Part shown: positions 23,836 through 34,600 of the stretch, piece after piece
How positions within the stretch are numbered: the stretch's first letter is position 1
Layout: every line of letters starts with the position of its first letter
Assembly: GCA_030068075.1 (NCBI GenBank)
Contig: CM057841.1
Location: forward strand, 45,487,030-45,551,029
Direction of reading: 5' to 3'
Origin: Paguma larvata
Lineage: Eukaryota; Chordata; Mammalia; Carnivora; Viverridae
DNA: 64,000 nucleotides
The notes under the pieces: generated by a model
Database searches by the model: none
What the model saw: the letters and a program-made list of their open reading frames with translations, nothing else
What the model was told of the DNA's origin: nothing
Program-made: the position numbers and the translations under genes

Positions 23836-24038
23836 GTTTTTTTTTTTTTAAACGTTTATCTTACAGAGAGAGAGAGAGAGAGAGTGTGCCAGCAGAGGTG
23901 GAACACAAAGACATACAGAGGATCCTAAGCAGTTCTGCACTACCGCAAAACCTGACTAGGGGCTTGAACTCACAAACCGTGTGGTCATGACCTGAGCCGA
24001 AGTCGGACACTTAACCGACTGAGCCACCTAGGCACCCC
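23836..24038 (-). mobile_element. CanSINE
   Basis: Reverse element with (GA)n body, flanked by TTATTACTC copies; a forward copy follows 35 bp later. Confidence 0.94.
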
Positions 24039-24073
24039 TATTTTTTATTACTCCTTTAAAATAAAGGGGTTGA

Positions 24074-24278
24074 GGGGCACTGGGGTGGCTCAGTTGGTTA
24101 AGCGTCCAACTTCGGCTCACGTCATGACCACACAATTTGTGAGTTAGAGCCCTCCGTCTGGCTCTATGCTGACAGCTCAGAGCCTGGAGCCATATTCTGT
24201 GCCTCCCTCTCTCTTTGCCCCTCCGTTGCTCTCGCTCTGTCTCTCTCTCAAAAATTAAAAAAAATAAAAATAATAAAA
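24074..24278 (+). mobile_element. CanSINE
   Basis: Forward element with a longer A/T-rich tail. Confidence 0.93.
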
Positions 24279-24414
24279 TGGGGGATTGAATTAGCTCTCT
24301 CGGCTCCAGTATCTCTTACAATTCTATGACTTAGTCTTCTACTCTATGCTGTCTCAAAACCCAATGGTCTTTCTCCACCTTCTCCGTGACAGCACATTAT
24401 GCTTATTCATAGCA

Positions 24415-24640
24415 TGGTAATTAAGAGCACAGGATTCGCATTATAGTTTGGCTACCCGACTAGACTATCTGACAATGGGCAAGGGGCTGAGGTCATTGGC
24501 CTCAGTTTCTTATTTGGAAAAATTCAGATACCTTCTACCTCTAACAGGGGTTGGGAGGGTTAACTGGGACGTCGTATGCTAAGTGTTTAGCAGTACGGTA
24601 CCTGCCACCCTGTAAGAGTTCCATAAAAAGTACCTGCTCC
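24415..24640 (+). repeat. MIR
   Basis: Forward MIR: GGTAATTAAGAGCACAGGAT, GGCCTCAGTTTCTTATTTGG. Confidence 0.7.
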
Positions 24641-25272
24641 TGTTGTTGTTACCTGCTGACCTTCGGCAGCAGCAAAAATAAAACCTTTGGTAGGAAGTCT
24701 CAAATTAAGACTCTATACTTAATCTAGGACTGTGTCTGCCATAATACCATTTGATTCCAGGCTTAAAAAGCAAATGGCTAAATTAATTTTGGTGACAAAC
24801 AGATCTTGTATAAAGCTACATTTTGGTTGAAAGGGAGTACATATTGCCAAGAGTCCGTCAGAGGAAAGAATTAGTGGATCTGGGGTTCGTTCCAAGGTTT
24901 GAGTGTTGTGTAATTTCATAAGGAAGGAGGGCCCCAGGCAAAATTGCAGCCCTTAGCAAGCCTGAAGGTCACTACCACAAAGGCGGCCAGATGCCAAAAG
25001 AGCAAAAACAAGAGCTGCTCAATTACTACTAAAGAAGAGACCAAAGGAAGAATGAAGCTTGTAAGAAAACCAATCCAACATGCAACTTTGAAAACTTATC
25101 CCTGCATAACTCTTTCCCAGTTATAAGACAGTGAGATCAATTGTCCCTGTCAATAGGCAGTATTCCTTTGCCTTCCAGGAGAAATATTCTAAAATGTGTT
25201 TTTCTTTCCAGCACAAACATAACGTGAAAGAGTGAGAGGTGCATGTATCCTTTAGCTGATACGAGCACATTT

Positions 25273-25480
25273 TTAAAAATTTTTAATGTTTTTATGTATT
25301 TTTGAGAGAGAGTGTGAGTGGGGGAGGGGCAGAGAGGGAGGGAGACACAGAATCCGAAGCAGGCTCCGGGCCCCAAGCTGTCAGCACAGAGTCCGATGTG
25401 GGGCTCGAACTCGTGAACGGTGAGGTCATGACCTGAACCAAAATCGGACACTGAACTGACCCAGCCATCCAGGCACCCCC
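25273..25480 (-). mobile_element. CanSINE
   Basis: Reverse element; GCACATTTT(T)AAAA on both sides. Confidence 0.94.
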
Positions 25481-25741
25481 ATGCAAGCACATTTTAAAAT
25501 TCATCCCGCCAAGATAAATCAATTTATCTGAAACCCACAAAAATGGATTAACTATCTCATGCGTTATGATGATGAAAACCCACATCTGCTAACCACATTC
25601 CTAATGAGTAGCAGCTGGTGGCAGTTTTGTAGCTCTGTGACTTTCTTTTTAGGAAAGTATTAGTAAGGACATACTAAGCACAAGGTTAGTTTCACCGAAT
25701 CCACTTAGTTAAGGAAAATTACCAGTAGTACTTTTGTTGTT

Positions 25742-25781
25742 GAAGTCGGATGCTCAACCGACTGAGCCACCTAGGCGCCCC
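25742..25781 (-). mobile_element. CanSINE head fragment
   Basis: Only the tRNA-like head in reverse (ACTGAGCCACCTAGGCGCCC); the rest is absent. Confidence 0.85.
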
Positions 25782-26184
25782 GTATCACGTGCTTTTTATT
25801 GACAGTCCTAGAAATTGCACAATTTGCCATGAAATTTAAGTAAGTTCCCCAAATAAAAATCCCCTTTCTCTCAATACCAGTTCCAACATAATTTCCAGTG
25901 CCTCACCATAAGTCTTGCAGTCAGCTTCACCTCTCTTTTTTCCTAGGTCACTGAGTCCCATATCGTGTTTATTGATGCACATGGTGCATTTAGGCCTTCA
26001 TCCCAGTTTTAACTTCCTCCTCGGGTGGTTAACACAATGGTCCATTACAGGAATCCTAGACCCCTTTGAGAACCAGCTGTATGCTGTGGGCACGCCTCGG
26101 GTAAGTGCTCACTTACACAAAATACAGCATGCAAGCTCAGGGGCTCAAGAAGCCCCTAAAGCCCTTCCATGGCCTCTTTCAAGG

Positions 26185-26560
26185 GCTGAATTGTGTCCCC
26201 TCAAGATGGACAGGTTGAAGTCGAACCCACAGTACCTCAGAATGTGAGTGCTTTTGGAGATAGGGTTTTTGAAGAGGTAATTAAGTTGAAACGAGGTCAT
26301 TAGGGTGGACCCTAATCCAACATGACCATTGTCCTTATAAGAGGATAGGACACAGACATACATAGGGAAGTCCATGTGAAGACACCACAAAAAGATGGCC
26401 ATCCACAAGCCAAGAAAAGGCCTTAGAAGGAACCAATGCTGCTAATACCTTGATCTGATACTCCTTGCCTCCAGAACGGTGAGAAAATAAATCTCTGATG
26501 TTTAGGCCCCCCAGCCTGTGATACCTTTATGGCAACCTCAGGGGTCACATACAGACCCCA
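26185..26560 (+). mobile_element. MLT1-like (MaLR) solitary LTR
   Basis: Signature GGGCTGAATTGTGTCCCC, GGTCATTAGGGTGGACCC and CCTTATAAGAGGATAGGAC, followed by an AATAAATCTCTG poly(A)-like end. It is an old, non-coding LTR of an ERVL-MaLR element; no internal part is seen. Confidence 0.8.
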
Positions 26561-26693
26561 CATTAAGAACCTACACGACAATCTGTTTTTTGCCTCCCTA
26601 ACTGCCAGTCCCTTCTGGCCCTTACTTACACAGATGTGTCATTCCTTTGAATTTGAGTAGTTCACAACTGTTTTCCACTGAATGAAAATTCCT

Positions 26694-26858
26694 TTTTTTA
26701 AAGTTTATTTGAGATGGGGGAGGGGCAGAGAGAATCCCACGCAGGCTCTGCTCTGTCAGCAAAGAGCCCACCGCAGGGCCTGAACCGACAAACCAGGAGA
26801 CTATGACTTGAGCCAAAACCAAGAGTTGGATGCTCTACCGACAGATACTCAGGCACCT
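26694..26858 (-). mobile_element. CanSINE
   Basis: Reverse shortened element flanked by GAATGAAAATTC copies (near 26680 and 26860). Confidence 0.9.
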
Positions 26859-27149
26859 CTGAATGAAAATTCTTAACCACAGACTTCAAGGCCAACTCGT
26901 ACCTGGTGTTATTTCTCACCAACTCTTGGCCTAAGGGTTCTTTTTCCAGTTTATCTTTTCTACACAGTTTTCTAAACTGCTTAGCTTTCCTCTGTGGAAA
27001 TTGCTCTACTCTAACCTTTTCTAGCAACCTCACCTGGTTCTTAGCTACCATAAGCAAGGGAAGCGGTCACCCTAAAGGGGCAAGCTTTCCTAAATGAGAC
27101 ATGTATGCTCTCAGTACTCTGGTAGGGTCGGCCTGCCATCTTGGCCTTA

Positions 27150-27530
27150 TTTTCCCCCCTTCGCAATATACGCTGTGTTTCAGCCACGTGGACTACTGGC
27201 AGTCCCGGGGCCGGTTATGCTCTCTCTTGCTTCAGGCCTTTGTATTGAGAATGACCCAGGAATGCCTCTTTTCTTCTCCCTTCCCCTTTGATCATTACCA
27301 CCCAGTTCCAAGAGTTACTAGCTCAAGGACCATCTGCTACCTTCACCTGATCTGCTAAGTCTACTGGTTAGGTGCCCCGTATCCGTGCTCATCTCTAATG
27401 TGGCACTGTTGATTTACTCTTTCTCCCCTCCAACTGGGCTGTGAAGTTCCTGAGAGCTGAGATCATCTTTGATCTGTTATGGGTAGACAGCATATAGTAG
27501 GCACTCAATGAAATGTTCAGTATTATTAAG
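27150..27530 (+). mobile_element. Ancient L2 3' end
   Basis: L2-like ending: TGGGCTGTGAAGTTCCTGAG, TATAGTAGGCACTCAATG. Confidence 0.65.
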
Positions 27531-27599
27531 TCCTATAACTTCCTAAAGACAAAGGACTGACACAAAGCTAAGCCTTAATATCTGCAACTTTGCTGTCCA

Positions 27600-28030
27600 T
27601 ATATGAAAGGCACTAGCCACATGTGGCTATTTAAATTAAAAATCAAATAAAAATAAAAATTCCATTCCTTTGCTGCCCTAGCTACATTTCAAGCGCTCAA
27701 TAGTCGGGGTGCCTGGGTGGATCAATTGGTTGGACATCCAACTTCGGCTCAGGTCGTGATCTCATGGTTCGTGGGTTCAAGCCCCACATCGGGCTTGCTG
27801 CTGTCAACAGAGCCTGCTTTGGATCATCTGTCCCCTCTCTCTCTGCCCCTTCCCCGCTTGTGCACTCTCTCTCTCAAAAATAAACATTATATATATATAT
27901 TGTGTTATATATATATAATGTATATACATGTATGTGTGTGTGTATATATATTCAAGTGCTCAATAACCACATGTGGCTAAGAACTATCTTATTGTACAGC
28001 ACAGATACGGAACATTTCTACCACCACAGA
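27600..28030. repeat. Old interspersed repeat split by a CanSINE
   Basis: CCACATGTGGCTATTTAAA on the left and CCACATGTGGCTAAGAAC on the right look like parts of one ancient MER-type repeat with a palindromic CCACATGTGG core. I am not sure of its family name. Confidence 0.5.
27706..27950 (+). mobile_element. CanSINE with tail grown into an AT/GT microsatellite
   Basis: Forward element; the tail from about 27890 is a (TA)n/(TG)n tract. Flanks TTCAAGCGCTCAATA (27689-27703) and TTCAAGTGCTCAATA (27951-27965) differ at one base. Confidence 0.93.
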
Positions 28031-28084
28031 TAGCTGATCTGTATCTTAAAATACCTTAGAATATGAAAGTAAAAAAAACCCAAC

Positions 28085-28500
28085 ACATTAGGGAAAAGAA
28101 GAAGAGGTTATGAATATGTAATTTAGTTAGCTCAACAGCCAAAACACATTTTGTAAAAGTGAGCATCTCTTTAGTAAACAAATGCAAAATAAAATGAGAT
28201 ATGATTTTTCACCCATTAGATGGGCTGAAACTAAAGTCTTTCACTACACTGGCAGAGTGTAAGGAAATGAGTACTTTAAAACACTGTGCATAGGAATCTA
28301 GACACTCTAAGGAGCAATGAAAAGTGACAGAAAATGAACACTGTATGAGCTAGCAATTCCACTCCCCAAAGAAACACCCCCAACGGAGCACTACCCTACA
28401 ATGTACTAGGCTGTTCACAACACTCTGTATGATTTACACACAAGACTGCCCACAGTACTCAGTATTACAGCTAAATCAACTGCTCATTCAGACCAAGAAA
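28085..28500 (+). mobile_element. Old L1 fragment
   Basis: L1 3'-region-like: AGTAAACAAATGCAAAATAA, ACCCATTAGATGGGC, GAGCTAGCAATTCCACTCCC. Confidence 0.65.
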
Positions 28501-30469
28501 TGTTTAAACACCTTCTCTGTAGCTTGTGAGATGGAAAATCCTTGGTGTATCATGCTTGCTAATCATATTTACAGTTGGGTCCCTACAACCAAGAGACAGT
28601 AGGGGAACAACTGTAAGGATGTCACCCTGGCCCCTCAGGAACTGTTGTGCGACCATGGGAAAAATAACTTCCCCTGTTGGTCTCCATTTCCCTGAGTATA
28701 AAAAGGAGGCCATGCGGAATAGTTTCTTTCACAAATCTTGTTTCTTCTACCCTCAACCCCAACGACAGTCAGAACCCAACGACAATCAGAACAGCTCCAC
28801 TTTTATCTGTATATTATGGTTCAGAATACTGTTCCATTTGAAATAAGTTTTGATGCTTAAAAAAAAAAAAACTTAAACTCCAAGCTACGCCTCTTGCCTC
28901 CAATATTTCAAGATTTTAGTTTCTAATTTGCTATAATCTCCAGGCTAAAGGGTACATTATCCATCCAGAGACCAGATTGCCAACTACTATATAAGAAAAG
29001 CAAATATTTAAAGCATTTGAGTCAAGTTGGCAAAAAAGACGTTTTCTAGGTTAGTTCTCAGATCAACATTTTTCTGTAGAACCCAGGTAGAAGCCATAAT
29101 CTGCAAAATGCTGAGAACAGAAACAGGCTGCTTCTAGATTTCACAGATGCCTGAAGATAAAATCACCCTGGAACACCACACACGCACTGAAGTGTTCCTC
29201 GTATTTAAAACTGCTTTGCCTTTCCCTTCCTCCAATTTCTCTTAACTTGCCCCAATCAGTTTCTGCTTCACTGGTATTCAAAGTTCTCTACTTAGGAAGA
29301 ATTTCAAGGCCCAAAGATCTTACTTCCCATACCATTTATGGAAATCCAAATCACTGACTGGAAATGTTGCAAAGGAATGCTTTCTACTTTCAAAACTTTT
29401 ACTTCTTCACTCATGATCTGCCAGCCCTTTCTGTCAAAATTACACCCTCCATAATTCACAAGGTTTCAGAATATGTTTAAGGTTAAGTAAATCAAGTCTT
29501 AAACTAGACTCCAGTTCATACTCTGAATTTACAGCTCTAGAGTCAGTGAAAAGCAAGTGAGTTAATATTTAAGGCATCCTAGACTCCTTCTGGTCATTCA
29601 GTGAGGACCAGTGACTGGAACACAAAAGAAGACCTAAACATTTTTTAGGAAGGGCAGGATCTTACAGTCTACTGATCCAGTCTAAAGCAGACCGGGAGAA
29701 AAGCAAAGGAAATTTATTAAAGTAAGAAGAAAGGAAAATTATTTTACACAAAGGGCCTAAAAAGTTGTAGCTATTTATTTAAATTACTCCTACTATGGGA
29801 ATTTCCATCTCTATGTGGATTCCCTGTATATCCGCTATTAAATGTGACTTTCTTTTGCTAAAAAATAAACAAAGAACTCCTATTACTGTAGAACAACAAC
29901 AACAACAAAACCTGTGCAGAGAAGTGGCATCCATTATAAGCTTTGCTTTATCTACTTCCTCTTAGCAAACCTGAAATAGGCTGTCCTTTAGGTTATAAAG
30001 TACTGGGCTTTGCTATTACTTCTGTTAATTCTCTTCCCACATATCTACCTTAAATTCTCACTTATTATTTTCCCTTTCCAGGCTGGAGGATGGGCTTCAT
30101 CTTGGCAAAAATGTTTCTCACCAGCATTTTACTTGTGATGTCATCAGAACCCATATCCTTCTCTGCCTGTACCACAGCCCTCCATCCCCAAACGAAACAA
30201 ACAAAACCACACATACTGGATTTCCACAGGCATGCAACAGAATACATCCACTGAGATGGGAAAGAAATCGATCTACTCGGTTCAGGTTAACTAGAGTTCT
30301 TCACTTTCTAGTTTGAAAGACTACATTAAAACTAGTCAGTTGATAATACCCATGGGAATAACAGTGTCAAAGCACAAGAACGAAAAGGTAAAATACATGG
30401 CAGGCTTTCTGGTCCCAACCTCCACGCCTAGTCTCAACAAAAATCCCTGCCCAGTGTTTAATCTTTGAA

Positions 30470-30530
30470 ACTGGCATATATATGTATGTGTGTATGTATA
30501 CATATGTTTTATATATGTGTACTTATCAGG
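30470..30530. repeat. AT/GT microsatellite
   Basis: Imperfect alternating TA/TG run in the intergenic region. Confidence 0.7.
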
Positions 30531-30581
30531 TGAAAGATGGTTAATGAAATTGGTATCCCAAAGCCTGATTTTTTTCCCTAT

Positions 30582-30770
30582 TATTATTATTATTGTGTTT
30601 TTTTGAGAGATAGCAAGGGCGGGGGGGTGGGGAGGTGGATGGACAGTGGATCCAAAGCAGGCTCTGGGTTGACAGCAGTGAGCCCACTGTGGGGCTCGAG
30701 CCCACGAACTGCGAGATCATGACCTGAGCCGTAGTCAGACGCTTAATCGACTGAGTGACCCAGGCACCCC
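30582..30770 (-). mobile_element. CanSINE (left arm of inverted pair)
   Basis: Reverse element with an (ATT)n tail; TGAT-T-rich-CCCT target copies on both sides. A forward copy begins 34 bp later. Confidence 0.92.
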
Positions 30771-30804
30771 TGATCTTTTTCCCTTTAAATAAAATAAATA
30801 GCTG

Positions 30805-31004
30805 GGCGCCTGGACGGCTCAGTCGGTTGAGTGTCCGACTTCAGTGCAGGTCATGATCTTGCAGTTTGTGGGTTTGAGCCCCGCACTGGGCTCTGTGCTG
30901 ACAGCTCAGAGCCTGCTTGGGATTCTGTGTCTCCCTCTCTCTCTGCCTCTCCCCTGCTTGTGCTTTGTCTCTCAAAAATGAATAAACATTAAAAAAAAAA
31001 AAAG
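30805..31004 (+). mobile_element. Young CanSINE, perfect 19-bp duplication
   Basis: Forward element flanked by identical TAAATAAAATAAATAGCTG at 30786-30804 and 31005-31023. Confidence 0.96.
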
Positions 31005-31434
31005 TAAATAAAATAAATAGCTGACTGCCAGAGGCCAAAGGCATCGGTTTTTGAGATGGAGCACTGCAGTTAAAATTTTTCTGTGAAACATAAGGCTGAT
31101 TATCACTATTGGTAGTTCAGCTATCTTGAGTACACAAGCATAGCTCCCCTGCCCTCCAGGGCAATGCTGGGCCCACGCCTCTGCATTGGCTGCAGGCAGG
31201 AGGCTGGCAGACAGTGAAGGTCATCAGCCCTCTGAAGCCTCAGGCATATGCTAGGGAAGAGAAGATAAAAACCATCTTTTTTCCCTAAGATTGTGGTCTA
31301 AAGAACAAAAAGGACAAAGTTGTAGCTGCTTAGAACATTATCCCGACTACAAATAACTTGGAATTTCCATTCACTTGAGTCAATGAAGGGAAATTACTGT
31401 CCGTTATTTTGGAAGATAACATTCATAATGACTA

Positions 31435-31636
31435 GTCCTAAAGAATAAGTTTACTTTATTATCATTATCTGTGAAAACAGGGCAGACAGTTCAAGGAAGG
31501 ACACAGACCGTGCCCTATTTTAGGTCCCAAATTTCTTCTTTTTGATGGGTGGTGGGAGCTGGGCGATGATGTCATCCAGAGGTCGTTCTACTGCCACCAG
31601 TGTTCTTTCATCCAAAAGATCCATGAAGAGCAGAGG
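31435..31636 (-). CDS. UTP4: UTP4 exon 17: residues 649-686, stop and short 3' UTR
   Basis: Acceptor CTACAG|CCTCTG. It encodes [19 protein letters not shown] to KKKKFGT, stop TAA at 31520-31522. The exon continues as 3' UTR to a site about 20 nt past AATAAA (31455-31460). The 3' end is estimated. Confidence 0.93.
31455..31460 (-). terminator. UTP4: UTP4 polyadenylation signal AATAAA
   Basis: The first canonical AATAAA on the minus strand after the UTP4 stop, about 60 nt downstream. It implies a 3' UTR of only 80-90 nt. Usage is inferred. Confidence 0.75.
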
Positions 31637-34600
31637 CTGTAGAGAGATGATAATGATGCTACCAGGAATTAGGTACCAGGGCTAGTCCTGAACAGACTAA
31701 CTAGAGATAAAAGCCTCGTTCAAGGCTGGAGTAATTGAAATCTCTGACAAGCCTTCCTGTCTTAGGACTCAAAATGTTTGGTAAACTTGAGAGCTTTATT
31801 TTTTTATTTTTTAAAATTAATCTCTATACCCAATGTGCAGTTCCAACTCATGACCTCGAGATCAAGAGTCATATGCTCTTCTGACTGAGCCAGCTAGGCA
31901 CCCCAAGGTTGGGAACTTTTAACTGAGTTCACTAATAATAAAAGATTTCAACAAAATTTTTCATGTTTTTCTATGAAGAACATCTGTTCCATAATTTCTT
32001 AGGAATCAATGTTAACTGATGGCTTTGGAGCCTAGATTCTTGGCAAACAACAAGTTACAAATCCATCAAGAAACCAATCATACTTAAATAATTTACAGAT
32101 GTCCCTCTTTAAAAAAAAAAATTCTTGCAGACCCCTGAGAAAATGTTCCAGGACACTCAAGGAACTCTAATCTGAGAAGCCTGAAGATGGAACTTTGGAG
32201 TTGGCACAAATAGCTGTATTATCATAAATTCAGTGAATATTTGTTTCATATACAGTGAAAAGCTTAGCCCAGAAAGGAAAAGTCACAATAAATTCAATGG
32301 CTTCCATTTGCCTGAAATTTATCTTGTGGTATATTTTCCAATTAGAAGTCAAATTAAAGGGGCGCCTAGGTGGCTCAGTCAGTTAAACACCAAATTCGGC
32401 TCAGGTCATGATCTCACGGTGAGTTTGAGCCCCGCGTCGGGCTCTGTGCTGACAGCTCAGGGCCTGGAGCCTACTTTGGATTCTGTGTCTCCCTCTTTCT
32501 CTGCCCCTCCCCTGCTCACACTTTGTCTCTCTGTCAAAAGTAAATAAACATTCAAAAAAAAAAAAAAAAAAGCGGTAACCTTTCAAGGCCAGCTCTAAAT
32601 ACAAAACCACCACCTAAGATCCAACATAATTTCTCACTCCCTATGTATTTCATTTTGGGGAAGTATGATGTGCATGCCTCTAATCACCTCAAGGATAATG
32701 AAATACAAACATAAGGAACAGACACTGTCAGAAAAGTGCCTGTCTCCCTAAACCAGGTATTCTGCATATAAACTGAAGGTGCTCTTGTGTGCCTAATGTG
32801 GAGCTTATTACATTTTGATAATATCACAAGGAAGCAACCGTCTAGAATATAATGCAAGATGTTTTACCTTATATATCTTAGAAATTTTAAAGGCATGGGC
32901 GGTACGCCTCCTGATGACATCTGATTCGTTCGTGGGAGGAAGAGGATTGTAGAGTAAGGTTTTGTCATTTGGAAGAGGCTAAAAGACAAAGACATACTGT
33001 TTAAATCGTTATTTTTATTGGGCTTCTACAGAACAAAGGACTGTAGTGATTTTTAAGGCAAACGCCACCTTCCAACCATCATATTAGATATTTACTACCT
33101 CCCTGGCTCTCCTTACTTCAGTAAGAAAGCTGTAGCCACTTTTCCAGCTATACTGTGAAGGGTGGGAGTATGAAGTAAAAAGCGTGGTACTCTATTTGAC
33201 TCTTCCAGCAAGATCAAAGTGTCCAGCTGGGGCTTCTGGCCAGTCTTGTCAGTAACACTTTGTGAGACAGGAACAAACTGGCATGTGCAAGAGCTCAGCC
33301 CATACAGGCTCTGCTTTCTAGACTCTTCCCCCAACCAGATCACGGACAGGCTGTGACTAAAGTTCTCCCCAGGCCAAAACCGAAACACAAACCACCCCAA
33401 CTGATGTCACTGACACCTCAAGAGATGGCCTCTGGCCAAGCAAGTGATATTTCATCTCTGACTTCCTTGGGAAATAGCTCTACCCAGCATGAGGAAGTGA
33501 TGGACTTATCACCAATGCTTGACAAAAAATATGGACAGCCCTGGGCTGAGTTACAAGGAGGCAAACGAGTGGGAGGGGCCCTTCCTGTATCACTCATCCT
33601 GCAGAAGGCACTTGTCAGCCAGCTCTGTTTCCCACGCCCGGCGGACACAGGGTCCATGAGAGGAGTTCCAGTGACACATCATGCACACCTCCTTTAGAGC
33701 CATCTGCTGCTTTCCCCACGGTTCCTTCCGCCCCCACCTGTACAGATACACCGAAACACTGCGCGTTAGTTGTAACCTAAGCCCAAAGGGCATTACAGGC
33801 ATGGCCACAGCTCACAGTGCTCCTAGGAATAAAGTATCTGCCCAGAGAAGACATGTAAATTTGGGGTGAATAAGAACAGCAGCTGGGGGAAAAAAAAAAA
33901 AAAAAGAACTGCAGCTGGCAGAGGCTAGAATCTGGAACTGAAAACAATGCTCACATCCCACCAAGAAGAGAATTTTCCTGGCTGGGTTTTTTTCAAGACA
34001 TTAAGACCCCTCCTCAAGCTTACAGTGTTACAGCATATTCAGGCAAGGGGCAAAAGTGGTCGAGACCTCGGCCTGTGTCTCCTTTGATAAAACTGTGCTA
34101 TCCAGTCACCCCAGGTGCAAAGGTGTGATTCAGTCAAATCAATGGTATTCCCCATGAGGGCTACCTTCTGAATACTGACCCAATCAATTTCCTACTTAAG
34201 TTTGTATGTTTCACAGGCAAAGCAGAGAAATGGTCTAAATCAGCAAAAACCAGAACACAAAGGCCCCCCATCCCCACCCTGGGAGCCTCACAGGCCTGGG
34301 AATGAAAATAAAGAAATCTGCAAAACAAAAGTTCCTCTCATTCAAAGAATATGTCAGAACATTTTGTTGATTCTTACTTCTTGTAACTCATTATACCTGT
34401 TGCTTTCAGAACTTGAAAATTCCCAAGTACAGAAGAATCGGTGTGAGCACAGGTGGTAGTGGTGGTAAACTCACCAATGACTTGTCGATGATGCAGAACA
34501 TATAGGCATCATGGAGAAGGATGTGCATTGGTCTCTTGGGATGAAAACTGATGTGTGTGATGGGAGTATCCCTTTGGAGCCAAAGGTAATGAAACCCTTG

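Larger units (their letters stand above)
20690..31434. other. SNTB2-UTP4 intergenic region
   Basis: About 10.7 kb between the SNTB2 promoter and the UTP4 3' end. I found no exon-like open frame with homology I recognise. It holds ten CanSINEs and fragments, L2 and MIR pieces, an MLT1-like LTR (26185-26560), an L1 fragment (28085-28500) and an AT/GT microsatellite. Nothing is recognisable in about 21250-22560, 24650-25270, 25500-25740, 28520-30470 and 31025-31430. Confidence 0.8.

Noticed and set aside
26185..26560. Intact endogenous retrovirus
   Set aside because: Only a diverged MLT1-like solitary LTR is seen; no gag, pol or env sequence lies nearby.
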